Assembly: GCF_003050865.1 (NCBI RefSeq)
Contig: NZ_QAOK01000004.1
Location: forward strand, 1 to 64,000
Length of the DNA stretch: 64,000 nt
DNA from: Nitrosospira multiformis
Lineage (GTDB): Bacteria; Pseudomonadota; Gammaproteobacteria; Burkholderiales; Nitrosomonadaceae
Reading direction: 5' to 3'
The first letter of the stretch is position 1. Each line of letters starts with the position of its first letter. Below, piece by piece: positions 19,941-28,875 of the stretch. The notes beneath the pieces are model-generated. The model saw only the letters and a program-made list of their open reading frames with translations, had not been told where the DNA came from and made no database searches. A program made the translations under genes and the position numbers.

Positions 19941-21050
19941 TTAACCGATAAATAGCAACAGATAGACAAAAGTACCCGTGACAAGCAGAAATGGCAGGGA
20001 GTAGACATGAAATATCAGCCACGCTTTTCTGTCCCGGGCGAGCCGTAGCGCTATTAAATTGGCGAGAGAGCCCAATACAAAGCCAAATCCCCCGACGTTC
20101 ACCGCATAGGCAATCAGTTTCCAGTTGCTTGAATAATCGGCCAATAAAATTGCAGCGGGCACATTGCTCATGATCTGTGCAAGCGCAATACCCGCAAAGT
20201 AAAGCCGTTCGTGCTCATCCAGTCTCAATTCTGTAAAAAATGAATGAATAATGTGGTTATCAGCGATAAGGCGCATGTTCACGAACATGAGGGCAAGTAC
20301 GAGAATGAGTCCCCAATCCACATTCACGAGAATGTTGCGATGCCGGATAAAGAAGACCATGAGTATCAGCAAAACTGCCAGTTCCGCCTGATGTAGATCA
20401 ATAAGAATCAGAAATGGTAGATAGAGAATCAAGGATGAATGGAATAGCTTGTTGTTCGCTATTGGCATATCAACCTCTTCCCTGACCTGAATGCGATTGC
20501 TGTCGAACATGAATGCAATCAACACCAGGAGACTGGTGATCAGGATGAGCGCTAGAGGCAGCATCGCTTGCACGTATTCATGAAAGGATAAGCCAGATAC
20601 TTTCCACAAAAACAGGTTTTGTGGGTTTCCGATCGGTGTAAGAGCTGAACCTGCATTTACAGCCAATGCCTCCACGATGATAAGTCGCGTCACAGGAATC
20701 ACGCCGACACCCTGCAGGCCTGTGGTCAACGGCACCATTATGAACAGGGCGACATCGTTGGTCAGCACCATAGAAAGTAACGCTGCTGCCAGAACGAGCA
20801 ATGTTGCAAGGGATCGGCTGGTGCGCATGATTTCTATCAGTCGTTTGCCAAGGCGGTGCAGATAGCCGGAGAGTTCAATACCTTTGGCAAGTACGAGCAA
20901 TCCCGCTACGCCACCGATGGTGGGCCAATCTACGAGGCGAGGGTATGAAAAGAGTCGTGCAGGTTCCGCTATGGTCAGGACGATGAGGAGTCCGGCAAGA
21001 AACCACAGCAGATAATCCTTTCTCCAGGTTTGAATGGATAATTGAATCAT
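19941..21050 (-). CDS. anion/ion permease of the ArsB/NhaD/SLC13 superfamily
   Basis: This is a 369-residue polytopic membrane protein. The segment TNDVALFIMVPLT and the later SNVPAAILLADYS match the paired re-entrant regions of the ion transporter superfamily (ArsB, NhaD, CitM, DASS). NAGSALTPIGNPQNL is a hallmark found across these families. The substrate cannot be told from sequence; arsenite, Na+/H+ exchange and dicarboxylates are all possible. It is somewhat shorter than ArsB. The ATG at 21050 has a purine-rich stretch directly before it. It converges on nuoN. Confidence 0.8.
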   Translation of the reverse strand: MIQLSIQTWRKDYLLWFLAGLLIVLTIAEPARLFSYPRLVDWPTIGGVAGLLVLAKGIELSGYLHRLGKRLIEIMRTSRSLATLLVLAAALLSMVLTNDVALFIMVPLTTGLQGVGVIPVTRLIIVEALAVNAGSALTPIGNPQNLFLWKVSGLSFHEYVQAMLPLALILITSLLVLIAFMFDSNRIQVREEVDMPIANNKLFHSSLILYLPFLILIDLHQAELAVLLILMVFFIRHRNILVNVDWGLILVLALMFVNMRLIADNHIIHSFFTELRLDEHERLYFAGIALAQIMSNVPAAILLADYSSNWKLIAYAVNVGGFGFVLGSLANLIALRLARDRKAWLIFHVYSLPFLLVTGTFVYLLLFIG

Positions 21051-21084
21051 TCCCTTTTCGAGGGTACGTTTTCTCGCGCAACTA

Positions 21085-21285
21085 TTGCACGTTATTCAAC
21101 CTAAACCTTCAGGACCGACTCACCCAGCAGATCCAATATCGGTCAGGACTTATTTGCATTACGCGACGCGTGAGGACGATGAACGCTGGATTCAAGCTCA
21201 AGCTGATATCCCGCATGATCTCCAAAGGCAAATATGGCGCTTAGCGTTCGAGACTCTGCAGTCCAGATATCCGTCGGGGAGGTAA
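21085..21285 (+). CDS. small hypothetical ORF
   Basis: A 66-codon frame starts at TTG 21085, divergent from the permease gene. The product is soluble and charged (YATREDDERWIQAQADIP, then HDLQRQIWRLAFETLQS), with helix-forming potential. I do not recognise a family. There is no good ribosome binding site at the TTG and no downstream ATG in frame. It may be real, because its composition looks coding, or it may be a remnant. Confidence 0.3.
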   Translation: MHVIQPKPSGPTHPADPISVRTYLHYATREDDERWIQAQADIPHDLQRQIWRLAFETLQSRYPSGR

Positions 21286-21324
21286 CCGCTCAATGTTCCA
21301 GGTACGCGATATCATTTTTTAATC

Positions 21325-21777
21325 TCAAGATCTTATAATATCGCCATCCACATAGAACCATTGCCCGCCCTCACGCACAAAGCGGCTGATTTCATGCAAC
21401 CGGTGCGCGCGGCCATCTACCTTGTAACGTGCCACGAATTCCACCATGGCATGATCGGGCGCTGACTGTTCATGAAGTTTCACTTCCAGTCTCAGCCATT
21501 TTCCATGCTGTTTACTTTCCAATCCAAGTGATGCTGGGCGCGTGTCTTGACTCCAGGTTGCCAGCAGGTATTCTTCACGACCGAGGGCATATGCAGTATA
21601 GCGCGAACGCATCAATGCTTCCGCTGTGGGGGCCGTTTCGCCGTCATCCAGGTAGCGGCCGCAGCAGTCAGCATACTTTCTTCCGCTATTCGTAGAAGGA
21701 CGAGCCTGCCGAGTTCCCGCTGGTCTCGCTGTTATCTCCGTGTAACCGCACGGACAGGATGTCGTTTTTGCATCCAT
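21325..21777 (-). CDS. YchJ family protein (SEC-C motif)
   Basis: The 150-residue protein matches the YchJ/UPF0225 family: an N-terminal CPCG with a later CC, then APTAEALMRSRYTAYALG and an NTF2-like domain ending in the aromatic FVREGGQWFYVDGD. The biochemical role of YchJ proteins is not established; the SEC-C motif usually binds zinc. The CPCG and YADCC parts are separated by about 22 extra residues rich in Arg, Thr and Pro, whereas they are nearly adjacent in typical members. ATG 21777 is the only reasonable start. Confidence 0.82.
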   Translation of the reverse strand: MDAKTTSCPCGYTEITARPAGTRQARPSTNSGRKYADCCGRYLDDGETAPTAEALMRSRYTAYALGREEYLLATWSQDTRPASLGLESKQHGKWLRLEVKLHEQSAPDHAMVEFVARYKVDGRAHRLHEISRFVREGGQWFYVDGDIIRS

Positions 21778-21885
21778 ATAAACTTGTCATAAAGACTTAA
21801 AATGGAAACTTCAATTTTCTACGATCACGATCGGCTGCGTGTGGAACAATAAACTTGGGAACAACGATCATGCCTGTAAATCCTG

Positions 21886-22866
21886 TCATAGCGGCGGCTC
21901 ATCCATAAGGGCGATCTGCTCCCGCAATTCGAGAACGCGATCCTGCCAGTAGCGTTGGGTGTTGAACCAGGGAAACGCTCGCTTGAAAGCCGGGTCGTCC
22001 CACCGCTGTGCAAGCCACGCCGCGTAGTGGATCAGGCGCAGAGTGCGTAGCGCCTCGACCAGATGCAATTCCCTTTCGTCGAAATCGAAGAAGCTCTCAT
22101 ACCCGGCCAGCACGCTGTCCAACTGCTTCCTCATGTCGGCCCGGTCGCCGGATAACAGCATCCACAAGTCCTGTACTGCCGGTCCCATGCGGCTGTCGTC
22201 AAAATCGACGAAATGCGGGCCATCGTCAGTCCATAAAACATTGCCTGCATGACAGTCGCCGTGCAGGCGTAACGCGCGCACTTCCCCTGCACGCGCAAAA
22301 CAGTGCCGCGCACCCTCCAGCGCCTGATTCACGGCACTGCGATAAGCAGCCTCAAGATCAGGTGGAACGAATCCATGCCCCAGCAGATAGTCGCGCGGTT
22401 GTTCGCCGAAGCTGGCGATATTCAATTCCGGGCGTTCATGAAAGGGGTTGAGCGCACCGACGGCATGGATGCGTGCAAGGAAACGACCCATCCATTCCAG
22501 CGTGTGGTGATCTTCCAGTTCCGGCGCGCGGCCGCCATGCCTTGGAAAAACAGCGAAACGAAATCCCTCAGAATAATGCAGCGATGTTCCCTGCAGCACC
22601 AACGGGGGTACGACAGGAATTTCGTGTTTGGCCAGTTCCTGCACGAACGCGTGTTCCTCAAGAATGGCGTTGTTCGTCCAGCGTTCCGGCCGGTAAAATT
22701 TTGCTACGACTGGCGCACCATTTTCGAGGCCGATTTGGTAGACGCGGTTCTCGTAGCTGTTGAGTGCCAGCAGCCGGCCGTCGCTGCGGAAACCCAGGCT
22801 TTCCAGAGCGTCCAGCACGCGTTCAGGGGAAAGCGTGGAAAAATCAATTGAAGCCAGATTATCCAC
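21886..22866 (-). CDS. srkA: serine/threonine stress kinase SrkA (YihE/RdoA family)
   Basis: SrkA is a eukaryotic-like Ser/Thr kinase that protects stressed cells from programmed death in enterobacteria. The ATP-binding start (LNSYENRVYQI), the invariant Lys in VVAKFYRPERW, the catalytic loop HGDCHAGNVLW and the metal-binding FVDFDDSRMGP are all present. Two GTG starts are possible. GTG 22866 has a G-rich stretch before it and fits the family N-terminus; GTG 22884 adds six residues. It is the upstream member of a pair with ychJ. Confidence 0.88.
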   Translation of the reverse strand: MDNLASIDFSTLSPERVLDALESLGFRSDGRLLALNSYENRVYQIGLENGAPVVAKFYRPERWTNNAILEEHAFVQELAKHEIPVVPPLVLQGTSLHYSEGFRFAVFPRHGGRAPELEDHHTLEWMGRFLARIHAVGALNPFHERPELNIASFGEQPRDYLLGHGFVPPDLEAAYRSAVNQALEGARHCFARAGEVRALRLHGDCHAGNVLWTDDGPHFVDFDDSRMGPAVQDLWMLLSGDRADMRKQLDSVLAGYESFFDFDERELHLVEALRTLRLIHYAAWLAQRWDDPAFKRAFPWFNTQRYWQDRVLELREQIALMDEPPL

Positions 22867-22942
22867 TGTTCCCCCACCCGTCACTCAAATGAAGGCTGCT
22901 CCTGAATTGCTGGTTGCGCTCGTTTTGCATTGCTCAGTCTGC

Positions 22943-24058
22943 TCAAGGTTTCTTATAACTGATCCGATAAATTACCCCGGCAAAATCATCCGACACAAGC
23001 AGCGCCCCGTCTGGCATCACCAGTACATCCACAGGCCTTCCCCAATTTTTTTCATTTTCCACCCAGCCTTCGGCAAACACTTCCTGCTTTATCACCTTGC
23101 TGCCCTTTATCCTTGCGAGCTCGATGCGGTAGCCGATTTTATTGCGCCGGTTCCATGAGCCATGTTCGGCTATAAAGATGCTGTTGCGATATTGGGGAGG
23201 AAACATGGTCCCTGCATAGAAGCGCATCCCCAGGGCACCTGCGTGCGGGGGAAGTTTCGCTGCGGGTGAGGTGAGCTTGCGGCAATCCCGCTTTGCACCG
23301 TACTTCGGGTCAAGGATATCGTCGGAATGGCAGTAGGGATAGCCGAAATGCATCCCCTTTTTTGATGCACGGTTGAGTTCGTCCGGCGGCAGGTTGTCGC
23401 CCATCCAGTCCCGGCCGTTATCGGTAAACCACAATTCCTTTGTTTCGGGATGCCAATCGAATCCTACCGAGTTTCGTATCCCGTACGCGAAGACCTCATA
23501 GTTTGAGCCATCCGGATTGATGCGGGAAATCAGCGAAAACTTCTCCGGCTCCGTTTCGCAGACATTGCATGGAGCGCCCACCGCGACATACAGAAGACCA
23601 TCCGGGCCAAAACCTATATATCTGCCTCCATGGTGTTTCTCGTTGGGAAATCGTTCGGTGACAACATACGGTTTTCCGGGTTGATCGAGTTTTTCCTCAA
23701 TATCGTCAAAACGCAGGATGCGGTCGACCGATGAAGCATATAACGCGCCATCGCGAAAGGCGACCCCTATGGGAAGATTAAGCCCTCTGGCGATGGTTTT
23801 TACCTCGCGGGTGTCCCCCTTATCTGTAATCGCGTAGATATTGCCTTCATCCATCGAGCCTGCGAACACCGTACCGTTTTTTCCCAGCGCCAGTCCGCGC
23901 GCGTTCGGCACTTCGGCCCACACTTCGATCGAAAATCCGGCCGGTAATTTGATCTTGTCCAGGGGCAGCTTGCCGGTTTTGCTGTCCGCCACGGCAGGTA
24001 AGCCGCAACAGAGCAAGCAGGCGGCCATGAAACGTATGAGAATTTTTGGGATGTGCAT
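22943..24058 (-). CDS. secreted PQQ-dependent sugar dehydrogenase family protein
   Basis: This 371-residue protein starts with a signal peptide (basic N-terminus, LLCCGLPAVADS cleavage region). It then folds as a soluble glucose/sorbosone dehydrogenase beta-propeller. Family blocks are KLPAGFSIEVWAEVPNARGLALG, GGRYIGFGPDGLLYVAVG, YGIRNSVGFDWHPETKELWFTDNGRDW and FIAEHGSWNR. It would act in the periplasm and probably binds PQQ and calcium; the sugar substrate is unknown. CGGAG lies seven bases before ATG 24058. It diverges from htpG. Confidence 0.85.
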   Translation of the reverse strand: MHIPKILIRFMAACLLCCGLPAVADSKTGKLPLDKIKLPAGFSIEVWAEVPNARGLALGKNGTVFAGSMDEGNIYAITDKGDTREVKTIARGLNLPIGVAFRDGALYASSVDRILRFDDIEEKLDQPGKPYVVTERFPNEKHHGGRYIGFGPDGLLYVAVGAPCNVCETEPEKFSLISRINPDGSNYEVFAYGIRNSVGFDWHPETKELWFTDNGRDWMGDNLPPDELNRASKKGMHFGYPYCHSDDILDPKYGAKRDCRKLTSPAAKLPPHAGALGMRFYAGTMFPPQYRNSIFIAEHGSWNRRNKIGYRIELARIKGSKVIKQEVFAEGWVENEKNWGRPVDVLVMPDGALLVSDDFAGVIYRISYKKP

Positions 24059-24171
24059 GGTCAGACTCCGGTTTAACGATATTCAGAAATCAAATCGGGT
24101 GTGCGGCAAATGAAGGAGTAGGGCAGAGACAGAGAGATGGCGCGGAAAATTATCGGTATGAAGCTTTTCAA

Positions 24172-24200
24172 CTTGAAAATCCCGAATTTGCCCTCATTTA
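24172..24200 (+). promoter_or_regulatory. sigma-32-type heat-shock promoter of htpG
   Basis: CTTGAA at 24172-24177 is followed, after 13 bases, by CCCTCATTTA at 24191-24200. This closely fits the RpoH consensus of CTTGAA and CCCCATNT. It sits 30 bases upstream of the htpG start and inside the 5' part of the open frame, which supports the shorter start. Heat induction of htpG is the known behaviour in proteobacteria. Confidence 0.72.
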
Positions 24201-24229
24201 CTTTATTGCATTTTTTTTGGAGGAAAACA

Positions 24230-26152
24230 ATGGAAGCAACAGCTACAAAAGAACATTTGAATTTTCAGACCGAGGTCAAACAACTCCTCAAGCTGATGAT
24301 TCATTCCTTGTATAGTAACAAGGAAATTTTCTTGCGCGAACTCATTTCCAACGCATCGGATGCTGCCGACAAGCTGCGGTTCGAAGCTTTGACCGATGGC
24401 GCTCTGTACGAATCCGATTCGGACCTGAAAATACGTGTAAGTTACGATAAGGAGGCACGCACCATTACTGTTGCGGACAATGGCATCGGCATGTCTCGGC
24501 AGGAGGTAATAGACCATATCGGCACTATCGCCAAATCCGGCACACGCGAATTCTTCGACGGATTAACCGGCGACCAGGCCAAGGATGCGCACCTGATCGG
24601 CCAGTTCGGGGTAGGTTTTTATTCCGCATTCATTGTTGCTGACAAAGTGACGCTTACCACGCGGCGGGCCGGCCTGACGCACGAACACGGTGTTCGCTGG
24701 GAATCGGGCGGTGAGGGAGATTACACTCTTGAGACAGTCGAGAAACCCGGCCGCGGCACCGAGGTGACCCTGCATTTGCGCGAAGGAGAGGATGAGCTGC
24801 TCAATGGCTGGCGGCTGCGCTCCATCATCCGCAAGTACTCGGACCATATCACCCTTCCCATCGTGATGAAAAAAGAGGAATGGTCGCAGGAAAAAAATGA
24901 AAATACGATCACCGAGGAAGACGAAACCATCAATCAGGCAAGCGCCTTGTGGGCGCGGCCGAAAAACGAGATCAGCGAAGAGCAGTACAACGAATTCTAC
25001 AAGCATGTCGCGCACGATTTCGAACCTCCGCTGGCGTATGTTCACGCCAGGGTAGAGGGCAAGCAGGAATATACACAACTGCTTTACATCCCCTCCCGCG
25101 CTCCGTTCGATCTGTATGATCGCGAATCCCGCCACGGCATCAAACTGTATGTCAGAAGAGTATTCATCATGGATGATGCCAAACAGTTGCTGCCCAATTA
25201 CCTACGTTTCGTACGAGGAATAATAGATTCGAATGACCTCCCGCTGAATGTCTCCCGCGAAATATTGCAGGAATCGAAGGACATTGAAGCCATGCGGGCC
25301 GGCTCGGTGAAAAAGGTGCTGGGATTACTCGACGACCTCGCGCAAGGTGAAAAGGACGACGAGAAGGCCAAATTCAAGACCTTCTGGAAGGAATTCGGCC
25401 AGGTTATGAAAGAGGGAGTGGCGGAAGACTATGCCAACCGCGAGCGCATCGCCAAGCTGCTGCGCTTTGTTTCTACCCATTCCGATTCGGAAGAGCAGGA
25501 CGTCTCCTTGAGCGATTATGTAGGACGCATGAAGGACGGGCAGGAAAAGATCTACTATGTCACGGCCGACAGTCTCACGGCGGCTAAAAGCAGTCCGCAC
25601 CTCGAAATTTTCCGCAAGAAAGACATTGAAGTCATTCTGTTGTTCGATCGCGTGGATGAGTGGCTGGTTGCGAATCTGCCTGAGTTCGAGGGTAAACACC
25701 TGCAGTCCATAGCAAAGGGCAGTCTCGATCTGGGTAAACTGGAGGACGAGGCGGAGAAAAAGGAGCAGGAAAAAGAAGCGGGTGAATACAAGGAGCTTAC
25801 CGAGAAGATAAAAGAAGCGCTCGGCGAGCAGGTAAAGGATGTACGGATCACCTTGCGTCTGACCGAATCTCCCGCCTGCCTGGTGGCGGAAACCCATGAC
25901 ATGAGCGGAAACCTGGAGCGCCTGCTCAAGTCTGCCGGGCAGAAGGTCACGCATACCAAACCTATCCTGGAAATCAATCCGTACCATCCCATGGTAGAGC
26001 GCCTGAAATCGGAGGAGACTCATTTCGCCGACTGGAGCCACATTTTGTTCGACCAGGCGTTGTTGGCCGAGGGCGGGCAACTGGATGATCCCGCCAGTTT
26101 CGTGAAGCGTATCAATCAGTTGTTTCTGAGCACCGGCGGGAACACGGCATGA
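24230..26152 (+). CDS. htpG: molecular chaperone HtpG (Hsp90)
   Basis: HtpG is the bacterial Hsp90, a dimeric ATP-dependent cytoplasmic chaperone. The GHKL ATPase motifs are visible in order: [26 protein letters not shown], and [17 protein letters not shown]. The middle domain has the Arg loop ([14 protein letters not shown]), and the C-terminal dimerisation part ends near residue 640. TTGGAGGAAAACA precedes ATG 24230. The frame is open back to 24137, but that part overlaps the promoter and is not HtpG-like. Its 640 residues are normal for the family. Confidence 0.97.
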   Translation: MEATATKEHLNFQTEVKQLLKLMIHSLYSNKEIFLRELISNASDAADKLRFEALTDGALYESDSDLKIRVSYDKEARTITVADNGIGMSRQEVIDHIGTIAKSGTREFFDGLTGDQAKDAHLIGQFGVGFYSAFIVADKVTLTTRRAGLTHEHGVRWESGGEGDYTLETVEKPGRGTEVTLHLREGEDELLNGWRLRSIIRKYSDHITLPIVMKKEEWSQEKNENTITEEDETINQASALWARPKNEISEEQYNEFYKHVAHDFEPPLAYVHARVEGKQEYTQLLYIPSRAPFDLYDRESRHGIKLYVRRVFIMDDAKQLLPNYLRFVRGIIDSNDLPLNVSREILQESKDIEAMRAGSVKKVLGLLDDLAQGEKDDEKAKFKTFWKEFGQVMKEGVAEDYANRERIAKLLRFVSTHSDSEEQDVSLSDYVGRMKDGQEKIYYVTADSLTAAKSSPHLEIFRKKDIEVILLFDRVDEWLVANLPEFEGKHLQSIAKGSLDLGKLEDEAEKKEQEKEAGEYKELTEKIKEALGEQVKDVRITLRLTESPACLVAETHDMSGNLERLLKSAGQKVTHTKPILEINPYHPMVERLKSEETHFADWSHILFDQALLAEGGQLDDPASFVKRINQLFLSTGGNTA

Positions 26153-26206
26153 CGCGGCCGGCAGTGTAAATCCGATGTGTGGCGTGGACTATGTTTTTGA
26201 AGCCCG

Positions 26207-27115
26207 CTAGGAAGCAGCCCGGGTCGCGAATAGCTCCCGGTGGGCTGTGTCGTTGATGGCGACGACGGCGGGGTGCGTAAGACGGCGTTCCAGCGAGATG
26301 GCGTAAAACTGTTCGGTAACCTCATCAGTGCGGCCGACAACAACAACGCCATGTTCACGCTGCACCTCGTCGGCTATTACGGATGGGGCAATGAAAATGC
26401 CGATACCTGCCTGGCCGAATGCCTGCATCAGTGCGCTGTCGTCGAATTCTCCCACGATGCGGGGGCGGAGTTGGTGGACGTCGAACCATCGCATCAATGG
26501 TATGCGTATGGCGGCGTCTTTACCGGGAATGAGCAAGGGGGCCGCATCAAGAACATGGGGCCACTTTTTTTTGAACGTTTTTGCAAGATGTGGTGCGGCA
26601 AAAAATGTAATGCCGCAGTTTCCCAGCTTATGGCTGTAGCCTTTCACATTTGCTTCATCCCGCATGGGTCGGTCGGCCAGTATCAAATCGACTCGCTGGA
26701 TCGCCAGCTCCACCAGCAACCGCACCAGTTTATCCTCGCGGCAGACAATGCGTACAGGCGAAGCAAGCTCCATGGCAGGCGTTAACAATCGGTAGGCGAT
26801 GGACTTGGGGACCGCATCATCCACGCCCACCCGGAATGGAATGGCGTGGCGTTCCGGGCGGGCGCGCAATGCTTCTTCCAGCTCGTTTCCAATCTGAAAG
26901 ATTTCGTCGGCATATGATAGGGCAAGCCGTCCCGTTTCGGTCAATTCAAGGCGTCTCCCCACTCGTAAAAAAAGTGGCGCCCTCAGCGCGTCTTCCAATA
27001 ATCCGATCTGGCCGCTCAGAGTCTGGGGCGTAAGGTTCAAGCGTTCGCTGGCGCGGACAATGCTGCCTGCCTTGGCCACTGCCCAAAAATAGTGTAATTG
27101 CTTGTAATTAAGCAT
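26207..27115 (-). CDS. nhaR: LysR-family transcriptional activator NhaR
   Basis: The 302-residue protein has an N-terminal winged helix-turn-helix (MLNYKQLHYFWAVAKAGSIV, then RASERLNLTPQTLSGQI) and a LysR co-inducer domain. The wording LNYKQLHYFW and the overall sequence fit NhaR, the Na+-responsive activator of nhaA. No antiporter nhaA is adjacent. The neighbours are htpG (convergent) and, divergently, the metal-efflux operon. LysR regulators often control divergent genes, so it may act on that operon, but this is inference. Confidence 0.85.
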   Translation of the reverse strand: MLNYKQLHYFWAVAKAGSIVRASERLNLTPQTLSGQIGLLEDALRAPLFLRVGRRLELTETGRLALSYADEIFQIGNELEEALRARPERHAIPFRVGVDDAVPKSIAYRLLTPAMELASPVRIVCREDKLVRLLVELAIQRVDLILADRPMRDEANVKGYSHKLGNCGITFFAAPHLAKTFKKKWPHVLDAAPLLIPGKDAAIRIPLMRWFDVHQLRPRIVGEFDDSALMQAFGQAGIGIFIAPSVIADEVQREHGVVVVGRTDEVTEQFYAISLERRLTHPAVVAINDTAHRELFATRAAS

Positions 27116-27196
27116 ATCAGTGTGCAGGCAAACTCGATACTTCGTGAAAACCGATTATATCATCAGCGAGATACTACTTTTCTTGATGCAATTTCT

Positions 27197-27216
27197 CATC
27201 TAGACTAAATTAGATG
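27197..27216. promoter_or_regulatory. inverted repeat between nhaR and the metal-efflux operon
   Basis: CATCTA (27197-27202) and TAGATG (27211-27216) are a perfect inverted repeat around the eight bases GACTAAAT. It lies 81 bases upstream of the nhaR start and 180 bases upstream of the efflux operon. LysR regulators bind dyads of this kind. Whether this one is an operator is unknown. The rest of the 281-base gap shows nothing else clear. Confidence 0.3.
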
Positions 27217-27396
27217 GGCTTTGCCGTGTCATCCGTCTCGCGTATCGCGCGTTCATATTTATATGCTGTTCCTTTCGCCGCTCCAACTGGCAGCAAAGTT
27301 GCTGCCGTCGCTGTTGTTGAGACCTTCTTTTCCGCAGTCTTAATGCGTCCGGTGCAATCGTTCAGGCATTGCTTCGAAGAAATCAACGGGTAGCAC

Positions 27397-28875
27397 ATGC
27401 ATATATCACGTCTTTGCCGTATTCTGTCGGCCCTGATCCTTGTTTCGCCACTCCCGCCGGCTTTGGCTCAGCAGCCTTCAACGATTCCTGCTATTACCCA
27501 ACCTCCGGCGCTTCCGCCGGCTATGGCACCTGCTCCTGCGCCACCTGTCATGCCTGCGCCCCGGTCGCCAGCCCTGCCACCGGCCACTGCGCCCGGCCCA
27601 ACCGTGCCGGGACCGGCAACGGGACGGTTGCCTGGCTTGCTGGCTCCTGCCGCACCTGGTCCAACCATGCCTACGCCAGCTACACCGCCTTCCCAGCTCC
27701 TTACCATTGAGGAGTTGCAGCGGCTCGGATTGAAGGCCAACGGCCTGGTGCAGGCAGCGAATTTTCAAATAAGAGCTGCGGAAGCGGGCGTCGTGGGTGC
27801 CTCGGCTTATCCCAATCCGCAACTGACCTTCATGGCGGGTCCGCAGCATGCGCGTGTTGTCCCCCAGGCCCTTCCTGCAAACAGCCACCGTCAATTTACC
27901 ATATCCCAGACGATCGAGAATCCGTTCCTCCGGAGTGCGCGCATCGGCTCGGCAGAAGCAGGGGTGGATGCCAGTCATGCAGGCCTGGAACAGGTGAGGG
28001 CGGATTTGGCGGCGCAGTTACGTGTCGCTGCCTATGAACTGATCCTGCGGCAGGAAGTGGCGCGAGTGGAGGCAAGCGTTTCCGATTTGATGGAGGAAAT
28101 ACGCCGTCGCGTCAAGGTGCGTGTCGATGTGGGGGAGGCGCCACGCTTCGAACTGATCAGGGCCGAAACGGAAGTTCTGGCCGCGGCTTCACGTAAGGAA
28201 GCGGCGCACTTGAATGCCCAGAGAGCGCGTATTGCCCTGATGCAACTCACTGCTGGCGCCTTGCAGCCTGATTTCCAGATACAGGGATCGCTCGCACAGC
28301 CCGTGAACCTCCCCCCCCTGGAAGAGTTGCGCGAAACTGTGCCTGCGGTCAATCCGGAAGTTACGCGCCTGGAGGCTGAGTGGAACCGGGCGCGGCGGCG
28401 GATCGACCAGGAACGTGCAGCCGTATTGCCATCGTTAACGGTATTACTCAGTAATTTTCAGGAGGCGCAATACACCTCGAATCTGGCAGGCGTAAACGTG
28501 ACCATCCCTTTGTTTTATCAACGCCGCGGGGAGATCAACGCTGCTGTCGCGGATTCGGAGCGGGCGCGCGGAATATTGGAGTTTCGGCGCTTTGAAATAG
28601 GACAGCTGCTTGAATCCGCCTGGCAGGCCAAGCAGATCGCCCAGCGCAGAGTGGACATGTTTGAAGGCGGATTGGTCAAGGAAGCTGAAAAGGCACTGGA
28701 AATTGCTCAGGCAGCCTACCGCTTTGGCGAGCGCGGCCTGATTGAAGTGCTCGATACGCAGCGCGTACTGCGTGGCGTGCTTTCGGATCTCTTGCAGGCG
28801 CGCTTCGATTTGCAGGCTGCGGTTACCGAGATCGATCGCCTTCGAGCATACTATCCCAAGGAAGACTTCGAATGA
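27397..28875 (+). CDS. czcC: outer-membrane channel of a heavy-metal RND efflux system (CzcC/CusC-like)
   Basis: This TolC-family protein would form the outer-membrane exit duct of the three-part efflux system encoded with the next two genes. A signal peptide (ILSALILVSPLPPALAQ) is followed by about 80 residues made almost only of Pro, Ala, Gly and Thr. The two OEP repeats then follow, with the NPEVTRLEAEWNRARRRIDQE and RFGERGLIEVLDTQRVLRG regions. The Pro/Ala stretch is not part of the usual fold. ATG 27397 is the start; 492 residues, longer than the typical 420-450 because of that stretch. Its stop overlaps the adaptor gene. Confidence 0.85.
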   Translation: MHISRLCRILSALILVSPLPPALAQQPSTIPAITQPPALPPAMAPAPAPPVMPAPRSPALPPATAPGPTVPGPATGRLPGLLAPAAPGPTMPTPATPPSQLLTIEELQRLGLKANGLVQAANFQIRAAEAGVVGASAYPNPQLTFMAGPQHARVVPQALPANSHRQFTISQTIENPFLRSARIGSAEAGVDASHAGLEQVRADLAAQLRVAAYELILRQEVARVEASVSDLMEEIRRRVKVRVDVGEAPRFELIRAETEVLAAASRKEAAHLNAQRARIALMQLTAGALQPDFQIQGSLAQPVNLPPLEELRETVPAVNPEVTRLEAEWNRARRRIDQERAAVLPSLTVLLSNFQEAQYTSNLAGVNVTIPLFYQRRGEINAAVADSERARGILEFRRFEIGQLLESAWQAKQIAQRRVDMFEGGLVKEAEKALEIAQAAYRFGERGLIEVLDTQRVLRGVLSDLLQARFDLQAAVTEIDRLRAYYPKEDFE

